A DNA stretch of 64,000 nt from the NCBI RefSeq assembly GCF_009911265.1, contig NZ_QXXA01000006.1:173423-237422 (forward strand). The letters run 5' to 3'. Source of the stretch: Senegalia massiliensis. Its GTDB lineage: Bacteria; Bacillota; Clostridia; Tissierellales; SIT17. Below the pieces are notes generated by a model, which saw only the letters and a program-made list of their open reading frames with translations, had not been told where the DNA came from and ran no database searches. The position numbers and the translations under genes are program-made. Shown here piece by piece: positions 53,332-62,013 of this stretch; within the stretch, counting starts at the first letter, position 1, and every line of letters starts with the position of its first letter.

Positions 53332-53937
53332 TTATATTGTTATTGTATTTGTAGAATTTTTTATTTTTTCAACTATAGTGTACATATTTGTAACTCCACC
53401 TACACTTAGTTTATCTGCAATATTATTATAATCTAAACATGTTCCACAAGATAGTATTTCCACCCCAGCTTCTTCCAATGTTTTTAAATCTTCTAGACAT
53501 TCAGAACCTTCTACTGTAAGCTTTACTCCATTATTATAAAATACTAATGTGGATGGGTATGGAAGTGATTCAGTCAGTGAATAAATGAATCCTTTTATAA
53601 GTATTTTTCCTAATTCATCATTTCCTTCTCCCATTTTATCAGAGTTTATAGCTATAGTAGTATCTTTAAAGAGGTTTGGTTTACAAATATCTATATCTTC
53701 TTTCTCTTTAACCTCCTCTTTTTCACCTTTAACTATATTAATAATAAAATTTTCATTATCTCTTGAAACACTATATTCTAAATTCATACTCTTAGATAAT
53801 TTTGAAACATTTTCTTTAGCTACTTCATTATCTACAATTACATCTATTTCACCTTTATCCATAGATTCTAAAGCTTTCTTAGTCATTATTACTGGTTTTG
53901 GACAAGCCTGTTCTCTTGCATCTATTTCTTTTACCAC
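53332..53937 (-). CDS. yedF: YedF family sulfurtransferase-like protein (TusA + DsrE-like)
   Basis: A 201-residue protein. The N-terminal TusA/SirA-like domain has DAREQACPKPVIMTKKALE, with the conserved Cys in ACPKP. The C-terminal half resembles DsrE/F: TLVFYNNGVKLTVEGSECLE, then GVEILSCGTCLDYNNI, with a Cys pair. Annotated in many genomes as a selenium metabolism protein. I prefer GTG at 53937 (AGAGGAG 9 nt upstream) to the ATG three codons earlier, which abuts that site. Confidence 0.88.
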   Translation of the reverse strand: MVKEIDAREQACPKPVIMTKKALESMDKGEIDVIVDNEVAKENVSKLSKSMNLEYSVSRDNENFIINIVKGEKEEVKEKEDIDICKPNLFKDTTIAINSDKMGEGNDELGKILIKGFIYSLTESLPYPSTLVFYNNGVKLTVEGSECLEDLKTLEEAGVEILSCGTCLDYNNIADKLSVGGVTNMYTIVEKIKNSTNTITI

Positions 53938-53993
53938 GAAAATCATCTCCTCTAATCAATATATATTAATTATATCATTTTATCCACGAAAAC

Positions 53994-54024
53994 AACTTAT
54001 TATAGATATAATCTATAATAAGTT
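53994..54024 (-). terminator. Terminator after cvpA
   Basis: The stem ACTTATTATAGAT / ATCTATAATAAGT overlaps the cvpA stop and is followed by TGTTTT on the minus strand. Confidence 0.72.
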
Positions 54025-54600
54025 TATTAAGTATAGAAAGTTAGATTGTAAATAATTAATTATAACATCAGGATTATAAAATAAGTTTCCTAAAATAGAT
54101 TGATGTGTTTTAACTGAAATAAAGCTGTCTGTATTTAAAACTATTACAGGTGTTAATAATGCATATATTATAAATACAATTAAAATTCCTTTTATAGCTC
54201 CAAATAAAAACCCTATAAACTTATTAAAAGATTTTAATACAGGAAGTTTAAAAAATCCATCTACTATTCTTATAAATACAGATAACACTATATTAATTAT
54301 AAAGTATAAAAATATCATTATAAATAAACTTATAATTAAATTAGTAATAATATCTGCAGAAAAAATAGCTTCATTATTCATAAAACTATTAATTTTAGGA
54401 TATATATATTCTTTTATATATGGATAAAACCCAGTATATTCATTTAAAAATTCAACTAAATATGGATAAATTGCTCTAGCAATAATTATAGCTATAAATA
54501 TTTTCAAAAAACTAAATAATGATAATATAAATCCCCTGTTCCAGCCTCTTAAAGCACTTAAACCTATAATTAAAATGATTATTATATCTATTATATTCAT
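54013..54600 (-). CDS. CvpA family membrane protein
   Basis: A 195-residue protein with four membrane helices and the CvpA start (IIDIIIILIIGLSALRGWNR, then GFILSLFSFLKIFIAIIIA). The RGWxRGF motif after the first helix is the family hallmark. In enteric bacteria CvpA relates to colicin V export and membrane stress; here the role is unknown. It is divergent from the B12 riboswitch operon. Confidence 0.9.
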   Translation of the reverse strand: MNIIDIIIILIIGLSALRGWNRGFILSLFSFLKIFIAIIIARAIYPYLVEFLNEYTGFYPYIKEYIYPKINSFMNNEAIFSADIITNLIISLFIMIFLYFIINIVLSVFIRIVDGFFKLPVLKSFNKFIGFLFGAIKGILIVFIIYALLTPVIVLNTDSFISVKTHQSILGNLFYNPDVIINYLQSNFLYLINLL

Positions 54601-54720
54601 AATATTTCCTTTCTTCTTTTTATCTTTAGTATATTATATCATTATTTATAGTTTTTATAAAATTACTATTAATTTTTTAAAACTTGTGTTAATATATATT
54701 TAAACAATTTAATAAAAATA

Positions 54721-54912
54721 TTTAAGGTGTTCATTTAAAGTGTGAATTAAAAGGGAATGAGGTTAAACTCCTCAACAGCCCCCGCTACTGTAATTAGTTA
54801 TGTCTATATGAATCCACTGGGAAACTGGGAAGGTATATAGAATATAAGCTATAAGTCAGGAGACCTGCCTTAATTATTTATGCTATTTTCTTCGGAGGGA
54901 AGAAGTTGGTTA
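54721..54912 (+). promoter_or_regulatory. Cobalamin riboswitch
   Basis: The region shows the conserved adenosyl/aqua-cobalamin aptamer elements in order: AAAGGGAATGAGG, CAACAGCCCCCGCTACTGT, CCACTGGGAAACTGGGAAGG and the B12 box AAGTCAGGAGACCTGCC. The GCCCCCGCTACTG core and the B12 box are diagnostic. A GGAGGGAAGAAG hairpin strand follows (54894-54905). The switch lies on the plus strand 170 nt before the first gene of the uptake operon. Confidence 0.97.
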
Positions 54913-54968
54913 TTTACATAATAAGTCTATTAAATTAATGTAATGTATTAATTTTAATTTTATATTTG

Positions 54969-55010
54969 TAAAAAGCTTATTTTCTCCTAGGAGAAAATAA
55001 GCTTTTTTTA
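54969..55010 (+). terminator. Riboswitch-controlled terminator
   Basis: A perfect 19-bp inverted repeat (AAAAAGCTTATTTTCTCCT and its complement) is followed by TTT. It lies 60 nt downstream of the aptamer and 70 nt before the first gene, so B12 binding should promote it. Its 5' half CTTATTTTCTCC (54976-54987) can pair 11 of 12 positions, with two G-U, to GGAGGGAAGAAG at 54894-54905, giving a plausible antiterminator. Confidence 0.88.
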
Positions 55011-55080
55011 TTTTAAAATTTACAAAGAAAGGAGTGTACTATTTAAAAAATAAAATTCAATTAAAAAACAGGAGGAAAAT

Positions 55081-57813
55081 ATGAAACATTTAAAAAACAA
55101 ATCTAAAAAAAGTATTTCTTGGATAATTATTTTTTCATTAATCATTTCTTTTATATTACCAATGACAACCTTTGCAGAAGGCGGTGATAGCGGATCTAAT
55201 TATTCAGTAAAAGTTAGAATTGAAAGTTATGATTCTACATTTGTAAAGCCAATAACTGTAAATATTGATAGTTTAGATTTAAGTAAATATCCTGGAATTG
55301 AAAAGCCAGCTAGTGATTATGACTCACTTAAACCTATTCATGCAATAGTACATGCTCTTGAAAAATCAGGTATTGATCCAAAAGATCCAAATAAGTTTAA
55401 TATAGGTTATGGTGGAAACTATATTAGAGCAATAAATGGGTTAGGTGAATTTGATAGAGGTCAAATGAGTGGTTGGATGTATTGGGTAGATAATAAATAT
55501 GCTAACTTAGGCGTAGGAGAATATGAAATAAAAAGTGGTCAAGAAGTTGTAATGTTCTATGTAGAAAATTATATGGAAAATGTGTACTCTTGGTTTGACA
55601 AACAATCTCTTAGCGTAGATCAATATGAAAATTTTGAGCTTAAATTAAATGGTAATCCTGATTCTTGGGGAGGAGGAACTGCTTCAGGAGTAGAAGGAGC
55701 TACTATATTAATTAATGACAAGGAACATACTCAAAATGGACAAACTGTAAAAACTGATGCTAATGGTAAAGTTTCTTTAAATATTGAAAAACCTGGGACA
55801 TACCATATAAGTGCTACTAAGAAAAATGATGCAGGACAAAATATATTAACTAGACCTTATGCATCAGTAACAGTAAATAAATTAAACACAATTAAGTCAA
55901 TAGAACCAGTAAACAATATAGAAGTTGATTATGCAACTAAAGAAACTGATGCTATATCACAACTTCCTAAAACTACTAATATAATTGATAGTTTAGATAA
56001 AAAACATAGTGTTGATTTAAATTGGAGTCTTGATAGTTACTCTGCTAAAAAATCTGGAGAATATACTGCAATTGCAAATTTTAAACTTCCAGTAGGAATA
56101 CATCAAACAGATCCTGAGACCGATTTAGAATTATCAACCAAAATATTAGTAAAAGAAAAACTAACAACTAAGCCTACAAGTTTAGATGATGCCATAAATA
56201 AAGCAGTAAATTATTATAAAAACAATAATCCAGGAGATCCAAATGGAGATTGGGAAGCATATGTTGGACTTTGGGGTGTTGGAGATGTTATTGACAAAGA
56301 TTATAATTGGGAGTCTATAGACCCAGGTTTTGGCGCAAATATTTCAGGAAATGAAACTATAAGATATGGTTATAGCCTTTTAGGTCAAGGACAAGATCCA
56401 TCTAATATCTGGGGTGGAAGAAATCTATTTAAAGAACTTGCAAGTCAACAAAAAGATGATGGCTCTTTTACTACATTAGGCAAACAATTATTTGCAATGC
56501 TTTTATTAGATGCTGGTGAAGAAATGGGTGCTGATGTTGGAGATTGGAATAAAGAAAACAAGCAAAAAGCTATCAATAGTTTGCTAAGCCAACAAAATGA
56601 AGATGGTAGCTTTGGATTCTTCAGTCATCTAGACTATACTGGTTGGTCTTTAATTGCATTATCTGAATATAAAGAGCAAAAAGAGGTTAATGAAGCCATT
56701 AATAAATCTCTTGAGTTTTTAAAAAGTAAACAAACTGATAATGGATCTTTTGTAGATAATAGTGGATGGGGTGGTGGAGAAAACTCTAACTCTATCGCTT
56801 GCGTTGTACAAGGACTTGTTGCTGTAGGAGAAGATGTTTTAGATCCAAATAGCCCTTGGGTTAAAGATGGAAATACAGTTGCTGATGCTTTAATTAAATT
56901 TCAACAAGATGATGGATCCTTTTGGTGGGAAGAAGATAACAAAGGTAGTGTAGCAATGGCTACAAAACAATCTTTAGTTGCATTATCTGATCTTAAAAAT
57001 CAAAAATCCACTTGGCATAGATTAGGTGAAGAAGTTTATCTTTCTTCAGTAGGTGAAAAAGATGTAGAAAGTTTAACTGCTGACATAAATAAACTTCCTG
57101 AAATTAAAAAAATCACTTTTGATAATAAACAGGAAATAATGAAAGCTTATAATATGTATTTATCATTACCAGAAGAATATCAACTAAAAGTAACAAATAA
57201 ATCATTACTCTTAGATGCAAAGAAAGCTATAGATGATATTGAAAAAGAAATAAATTCTATAAAAGATGATATTTGGTCTCTTCCTGGTAAACCGTCAGAA
57301 ATAACTTTAGCACATAAAGAAAAAATATTAAACTTAATTGAAAGATATAACTCTCTTTCTGATTCAGATAAGAAACATATAGAATATTATAATGAAGTAA
57401 TGGCAGCTAAAGAACAAATTGATAAATTACAAAAACAAGTAGATTCTGTAATAGAAAAAATAGATAATCTACCTGAAGACTCTAATATTAAGTTACAAGA
57501 TAAAGATAAAATAGACGAAATTTATAATGAATATATGAATTTACCAAAACAATCTCAATTAGAAATTACTAATATTGATACACTTATGAATGCAAGAAAA
57601 ATAGTAGAAGGACTTAAAAAAGAAGAAACTCAAAATCATGAAGAACAAAACAATGAAGATGAAGATAAAGATAATACTGCTATAGATAATAATGATGATA
57701 ATTCCAATAGCAGTCCTAAGACTGAGGATCAAGGTATTATTATACCTATTATATTATTTTTAATATCTTCATTTACAGTTCTATTTCTATCTAGAAAAAG
57801 AAAAATAAATTAA
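55081..57813 (+). CDS. Surface-anchored transcobalamin-like cobalamin-capture protein (predicted)
   Basis: A 910-residue exported protein. Signal peptide (1-32, LPMTTFA before the cut); DUF4430 domain (about 40-165, GQMSGWMYWVDNKYANLGVG), the transcobalamin C-domain-like fold; an Ig-like segment with TDANGKVSLNIEKPG (about 185-265); a Big_4-like beta domain (about 270-358); an alpha/alpha toroid (about 365-650) with four Q-x-D/N-G-S-F repeats (QQKDDGSF, QQNEDGSF, QTDNGSF, QQDDGSF). A helical stalk of three ~69-residue repeats follows (661-865), then a sorting signal SPKTED, a hydrophobic helix and SRKRKIN. Toroid plus DUF4430 is the domain pair of human intrinsic factor and transcobalamin. 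The cobalamin riboswitch upstream and the ECF genes downstream support B12 binding; direct evidence is lacking. Confidence 0.85.
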   Translation: MKHLKNKSKKSISWIIIFSLIISFILPMTTFAEGGDSGSNYSVKVRIESYDSTFVKPITVNIDSLDLSKYPGIEKPASDYDSLKPIHAIVHALEKSGIDPKDPNKFNIGYGGNYIRAINGLGEFDRGQMSGWMYWVDNKYANLGVGEYEIKSGQEVVMFYVENYMENVYSWFDKQSLSVDQYENFELKLNGNPDSWGGGTASGVEGATILINDKEHTQNGQTVKTDANGKVSLNIEKPGTYHISATKKNDAGQNILTRPYASVTVNKLNTIKSIEPVNNIEVDYATKETDAISQLPKTTNIIDSLDKKHSVDLNWSLDSYSAKKSGEYTAIANFKLPVGIHQTDPETDLELSTKILVKEKLTTKPTSLDDAINKAVNYYKNNNPGDPNGDWEAYVGLWGVGDVIDKDYNWESIDPGFGANISGNETIRYGYSLLGQGQDPSNIWGGRNLFKELASQQKDDGSFTTLGKQLFAMLLLDAGEEMGADVGDWNKENKQKAINSLLSQQNEDGSFGFFSHLDYTGWSLIALSEYKEQKEVNEAINKSLEFLKSKQTDNGSFVDNSGWGGGENSNSIACVVQGLVAVGEDVLDPNSPWVKDGNTVADALIKFQQDDGSFWWEEDNKGSVAMATKQSLVALSDLKNQKSTWHRLGEEVYLSSVGEKDVESLTADINKLPEIKKITFDNKQEIMKAYNMYLSLPEEYQLKVTNKSLLLDAKKAIDDIEKEINSIKDDIWSLPGKPSEITLAHKEKILNLIERYNSLSDSDKKHIEYYNEVMAAKEQIDKLQKQVDSVIEKIDNLPEDSNIKLQDKDKIDEIYNEYMNLPKQSQLEITNIDTLMNARKIVEGLKKEETQNHEEQNNEDEDKDNTAIDNNDDNSNSSPKTEDQGIIIPIILFLISSFTVLFLSRKRKIN

Positions 57814-57820
57814 TCATACA

Positions 57821-57848
57821 ACCAAAAGCCAATATATTGGCTTTTGGT
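57821..57848 (+). terminator. Palindrome between the surface-protein and lipoprotein genes
   Basis: A perfect 28-nt palindrome (half site ACCAAAAGCCAATA) follows the stop of the first gene by 7 nt, with only TTATAT after it. It is probably a partial terminator or an mRNA-stabilising hairpin that makes more surface protein than transporter. Confidence 0.5.
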
Positions 57849-57879
57849 TATATCAATATTAAATTAAGGAGGAAATATA

Positions 57880-58761
57880 GTGAAAAATAAAATTATAAAA
57901 ATATCTTTATTTCTAATAATGGTGATTTTACTAATTACTGGCTGTAACATTCAATCTGTAGAAGAATATAATGATGATCAGCTATCAAAGTCAGAAGATA
58001 CTGCAGAATCCTCTGAGTCAGATTCATCAAAAAATAAAAAAGATGAAGAAAATGTAAGTGTTAAAGCAGATGAGAAAAATGATAAAGACGTAAAAGATGA
58101 TGACAATGATAAAACAGAAAAGAGCCCTGATAATTCAGCTAAAAACAGTAATAATGAAAAAGAAAAAAATAAAGACAATAAAACCAAAAATAAATCAGAT
58201 TCTAAAGTAAATGAGAGTAATAAAAATACATCAAACAAAAGTGACAGTAATAAAAACACAAATAAATCTGGGTCACAAAACAAACCTCAAAATAAACCAG
58301 AGAATAAACCTAAACCAACTGAAAAACCAAAACCTACTAAAAAATATGTAACACTTGAAATAAGAGTAGATACAATATTAGATAATTATGATAAATTAGA
58401 TCCAAAATTAAAAAGTGAAAGATTTGTTCCTTCTAATGGAGTAATCTTAAAAAAGAGTAAATTTGAATTAAAAGATGGTGAAAATGTATTTGATATCCTA
58501 GTTAAAGCTGTAAGACAAAATAGAATTCATATGGAATATCAAGGTGCAAATGAGAATCAATATGGTAGTGTTTATATTCAGGGAATAAATAATATCTATG
58601 AATTTAGTGTTGGTGAGTTAAGTGGATGGATGTATAAAGTGAATGGATGGTATCCAAATTATGGTGCAAGTCTATATAAGCTAAAGGATGGAGATAATAT
58701 TAGCTGGAACTATACTTGTGACTTAGGTAGAGATTTAGGTCAAAATTGGTTGGATAAATAA
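57880..58761 (+). CDS. DUF4430 lipoprotein (predicted cobalamin-binding)
   Basis: A 293-residue lipoprotein. The lipobox LITGC gives a lipidated Cys22. A Lys/Asn/Asp/Ser-rich disordered linker (about 23-153) spans the wall region. The DUF4430 domain (154-293) has FELKDGENVFDILVKAVRQ, then LSGWMYKVNGWYPNYGASLY, which shares SGWMY-x-V and the Y-x-N-x-G turn with the surface protein. The GTG at 57880 has GGAGGAAATA before it. It lies between the surface protein and the ECF genes and probably hands B12 to the transporter at the membrane face. Confidence 0.85.
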   Translation: MKNKIIKISLFLIMVILLITGCNIQSVEEYNDDQLSKSEDTAESSESDSSKNKKDEENVSVKADEKNDKDVKDDDNDKTEKSPDNSAKNSNNEKEKNKDNKTKNKSDSKVNESNKNTSNKSDSNKNTNKSGSQNKPQNKPENKPKPTEKPKPTKKYVTLEIRVDTILDNYDKLDPKLKSERFVPSNGVILKKSKFELKDGENVFDILVKAVRQNRIHMEYQGANENQYGSVYIQGINNIYEFSVGELSGWMYKVNGWYPNYGASLYKLKDGDNISWNYTCDLGRDLGQNWLDK

Positions 58762-58762
58762 A

Positions 58763-59647
58763 ATGCGAGCATTAGATTCATACCATCCTATAGTTATCTT
58801 TACTTATTTTTGTTCTGTTATATTATTTTCAATGTTTTTCATGCATCCAATTTTTTTAGCAATATCATTATTATCATCCATTATATATTTAGGAGTTTTA
58901 AAGGGATTTCATAAAACAAAAAAGACAATATTACTATCTATACCTATATTTTTACTTATAGCTATAAGTAATCCAATTTTTAGTCATAAAGGAGTAACCC
59001 CTTTATTTTATGTTAACTATAATCCTATTACATTAGAGTCAATCATTTATGGATTATCAATGGCATCAATGATTATTACAGTTATATATTGGTTTAGTTG
59101 TTATAATGAAATTATGACATCAGATAAATTTATATCTTTATTTGGTCAAGTATCACCAAATATAGCTTTAATTATATCTATGACATTAAACACTATTCCT
59201 AGAATGAAAAGCCAAATAAAATTAATATCTAATTCTCAAAAAACTCTAGGCATGTATGTTACTTCTGGAAGTATAATGAAACGAGCCAAAAGTTCTATAA
59301 GGATATTATCTATACTAATTACATGGGCTCTAGAAAATGCAATAGATACTGCAGATTCAATGAAATCCAGAGGTTATGGATTAAAAGGGCGTAGTTCATA
59401 TTCAATTTTTAAGTTTAGAAAAAATGACTTAATACTACTATCATATATTATATTTTTAGTTATTATAAGCTTATATGGAGAATTTTTTGATTATATATCT
59501 TTTAGTTATTACCCTTATATCACAGATATAAATTCATCTTCCTTTGCAATATTATTATATTTTTCATATCTCTTATTAATGACATTACCTGTAGCAATTG
59601 AGTTTAAGGAGGAAATCAAATGGCGTTCATCGATATCAAAAATTTAA
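58763..59647 (+). CDS. ECF transporter T component (EcfT/CbiQ family)
   Basis: A 294-residue membrane protein with about six helices, the transmembrane coupling subunit of an energy-coupling factor transporter. The coupling motif SMKSRGYGLKGR (A/S-x-x-x-RGYG) contacts the ATPases. It starts one base after the lipoprotein stop, and its end overlaps the ATPase gene by 28 nt. In this operon it is dedicated to the downstream S component. Confidence 0.93.
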   Translation: MRALDSYHPIVIFTYFCSVILFSMFFMHPIFLAISLLSSIIYLGVLKGFHKTKKTILLSIPIFLLIAISNPIFSHKGVTPLFYVNYNPITLESIIYGLSMASMIITVIYWFSCYNEIMTSDKFISLFGQVSPNIALIISMTLNTIPRMKSQIKLISNSQKTLGMYVTSGSIMKRAKSSIRILSILITWALENAIDTADSMKSRGYGLKGRSSYSIFKFRKNDLILLSYIIFLVIISLYGEFFDYISFSYYPYITDINSSSFAILLYFSYLLLMTLPVAIEFKEEIKWRSSISKI

Positions 59648-61296
59648 GCTTTTCTTATCCAAATGATGAGAAAAAAGTTTTAAACAATATATCATTAACT
59701 ATAGAAGAAGGTGAATTTATAGTTTTGTGTGGAAGTACAGGTTGCGGTAAAAGCACTTTACTAAAGCAATTAAAGGTTGATCTTGCACCTCATGGATCAA
59801 AAACTGGGGATATATTTTATCAAAATCAAAGTATAGATTCTTTAGATACAAGAATAGCATCTTCTCAAATAGGTTATGTATTACAAAATCCAGATAACCA
59901 AATTGTAACTGATAAAGTATGGCATGAACTTGCATTTGGTTTAGAAAATTTAGGTTTGCCATCCTCATCTATAAGACGTAAAGTTGCAGAAATGGCTAGT
60001 TTTTTTGGAATTGAAAAGTGGTTTAGAAAAAAAACTTCTGATTTATCAGGAGGTCAAAAACAATTATTAAATTTAGCATCTATTATGGTTATGAACCCAA
60101 AACTATTAATACTAGATGAACCTACATCTCAATTAGACCCAATTGCAGCTTCAGAATTTATATCAACTTTATCAAAAATAAATAAAGAATTGTCACTTAC
60201 TATAATATTAGTAGAGCATAGATTAGAAGATGTTTTTGCTCATGCAGATAAAGTAGGTGTTTTAGATAATGGTGATTTACTAGCTTTTGATGAGCCTAGA
60301 AATATAAGTAAAGTTTTATCAGACCATCCAATACTTCATTCTCTACCTACTCCTGTCAAAATTTATAATGAGCTATCTAGAAATGATGATTGTCCTTTAA
60401 CTATTAGAGAAGGTAGGGATTGGTTATTAAAACATTTTAAAGATAATAATAATTCATCTATCCCTATTGAGCCTAAAATTCAAAATAAAAATAATGTTAT
60501 TTTAGAAATGAAAGATGTTTGGTTTAGGTATGATAAAAAACTTTCAGATGTATTAACAGGTACATCTCTTAAAATATATGAAAAAGAGATCTTTTGTATT
60601 TTAGGTGGAAATGGATCAGGTAAAACTACAGCTTTAACTCTATTCTCTAGAATCAATAAACCTCATAAAGGTAAGATTATATTAAATGGAAAAAATATTA
60701 ATAAATATACATCAAAAGATCTATATCACAATAATTTAGCTTTATTACCACAAAATCCCCAAACTACATTTGTGACAAATCAAGTAGAAAAAGAATTTAA
60801 AGAAATAATTAAAACTATGAAATATAATAACTTAGAAGCAGAATTAAAAGTTAATAAAATAATAAACAGATTAAATATCAAAAATCTTATAAAAAAACAT
60901 CCCTATGATTTAAGTGGGGGGGAACAACAAAAAGTTGCATTATCTAAGATACTTCTTTTAGAACCTAATATAATACTACTTGATGAGCCTACCAAAGGAA
61001 TAGATGCATATTCAAAAATAGAACTAGCCAATATATTGAAAGAATTAAAAGATGAAGGTAGAACTATTTTAATGGTAAGTCATGATATAGAATTTGCAGC
61101 AGAATATTCTGATAGATGCGCTTTGTTTTTTGATGGTGATGTAGTTTCAGTAGATGAACCATATGCTTTTTTCAGTGGAAATAACTTTTATACAACTTCA
61201 GCAAATAAAATGTCAAGAAATATATTTGACAATGCTATTACAAGTAAGGATGTGGTACATTTATGCAAATCAGTAAAAACTCAAAATATAATTTAA
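59620..61296 (+). CDS. ECF transporter double ATPase (fused EcfA-EcfA')
   Basis: A 558-residue fusion of two ABC ATPase domains. The N half has Walker A LCGSTGCGKSTLL, Q loop YVLQNPDNQIV, signature DLSGGQKQLLN and Walker B LLILDEPTSQLD. The C half (about 295-545) has Walker A LGGNGSGKTTAL, Q loop LLPQNPQTTF, signature DLSGGEQQKVA and IILLDEPTKGID. Both sites look active. It powers import through EcfT. GGAGGAAATCAA precedes the ATG, which lies within the T gene (28-nt overlap). Confidence 0.95.
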   Translation: MAFIDIKNLSFSYPNDEKKVLNNISLTIEEGEFIVLCGSTGCGKSTLLKQLKVDLAPHGSKTGDIFYQNQSIDSLDTRIASSQIGYVLQNPDNQIVTDKVWHELAFGLENLGLPSSSIRRKVAEMASFFGIEKWFRKKTSDLSGGQKQLLNLASIMVMNPKLLILDEPTSQLDPIAASEFISTLSKINKELSLTIILVEHRLEDVFAHADKVGVLDNGDLLAFDEPRNISKVLSDHPILHSLPTPVKIYNELSRNDDCPLTIREGRDWLLKHFKDNNNSSIPIEPKIQNKNNVILEMKDVWFRYDKKLSDVLTGTSLKIYEKEIFCILGGNGSGKTTALTLFSRINKPHKGKIILNGKNINKYTSKDLYHNNLALLPQNPQTTFVTNQVEKEFKEIIKTMKYNNLEAELKVNKIINRLNIKNLIKKHPYDLSGGEQQKVALSKILLLEPNIILLDEPTKGIDAYSKIELANILKELKDEGRTILMVSHDIEFAAEYSDRCALFFDGDVVSVDEPYAFFSGNNFYTTSANKMSRNIFDNAITSKDVVHLCKSVKTQNII

Positions 61297-61985
61297 GTAA
61301 AACCCGTTTATTTTTCTCAATATTAATATTATTTATTGCTATTCCAATAATTATAACTATTGGAGTAAAATTATTTAACGATAGAAAATATAATCTTATT
61401 TCAATTATAATAGCTTTTTTATCTTGTTTACCTTTTTTTATAAGGTTTGAAAGTAGAAAACCTCAAACTAGAGAAATAATGGTTATAGTTGTAATGGCAT
61501 CTATATCAGCTACAAGCAGAGTCATATTTGCTCCTTTACCAGGTTTTAAACCTGTTACTGCCATTACAGCTATTACTGGAATTGCTTTTGGCCCAGAAGC
61601 TGGATTTTTAACTGGCTCCATATCAGCATTAGTCTCAAATATGTTCTTTGGACAAGGACCTTGGACACCATTTCAAATGATTTCTTGGGGTCTTCTAGGT
61701 TTTATAGCTGGCCTTTTAACAAAATTTAATTTAATGAAAAATAAAATAGTTTTAATTATATACTCTATATTTGCTGGTGTTTTATTTTCATTAATGATGG
61801 ATATTTGGTTTGTAGTATCAGTAGATGGATTGTTTACTTTAGAAAGATATAAAATAGCTATTTTAGCTGCGGTACCTTTTACAATAGAATATGTAATCTC
61901 TAATATATTTTTCTTATTATTATTAAATAAACCTATTGGAGAAAAATTAGAAAGAATTAAAATAAAATATGGCTTAATTGAGTAA
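61263..61985 (+). CDS. ECF transporter S component (predicted cobalamin-specific)
   Basis: A 240-residue membrane protein with about seven helices. The family pattern of ECF substrate-capture subunits is clear: VMASISATSRVIFAPLPGFK, then PVTAITAITGIAFGPEAGFL, and FFGQGPWTPFQMISWGLLGF. It overlaps the ATPase gene by 34 nt. Position under a cobalamin riboswitch suggests vitamin B12, as for CbrT-type S components, but sequence alone does not fix the ligand. Confidence 0.88.
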   Translation: MQISKNSKYNLSKTRLFFSILILFIAIPIIITIGVKLFNDRKYNLISIIIAFLSCLPFFIRFESRKPQTREIMVIVVMASISATSRVIFAPLPGFKPVTAITAITGIAFGPEAGFLTGSISALVSNMFFGQGPWTPFQMISWGLLGFIAGLLTKFNLMKNKIVLIIYSIFAGVLFSLMMDIWFVVSVDGLFTLERYKIAILAAVPFTIEYVISNIFFLLLLNKPIGEKLERIKIKYGLIE

Positions 61986-62013
61986 TATTACTCAAATTAA
62001 GCCTATTTTTTTA
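61971..62013 (+). terminator. Terminator of the B12 uptake operon
   Basis: The stem GGCTTAATTGAGTAAT / ATTACTCAAATTAAGCC, with one bulge, overlaps the last stop and is followed by TATTTTTTT. Confidence 0.88.

Noticed and set aside
53332..53937. Selenocysteine codon in the YedF/DUF3343 pair
   Set aside because: The Cys codons of both genes are ordinary and no in-frame TGA with a downstream hairpin was seen.
57978..58283. A 101-codon minus-strand frame rich in Leu, Phe and Ser
   Set aside because: It is the antisense of the Lys/Asn/Asp-rich linker of the DUF4430 lipoprotein and has no start signals.
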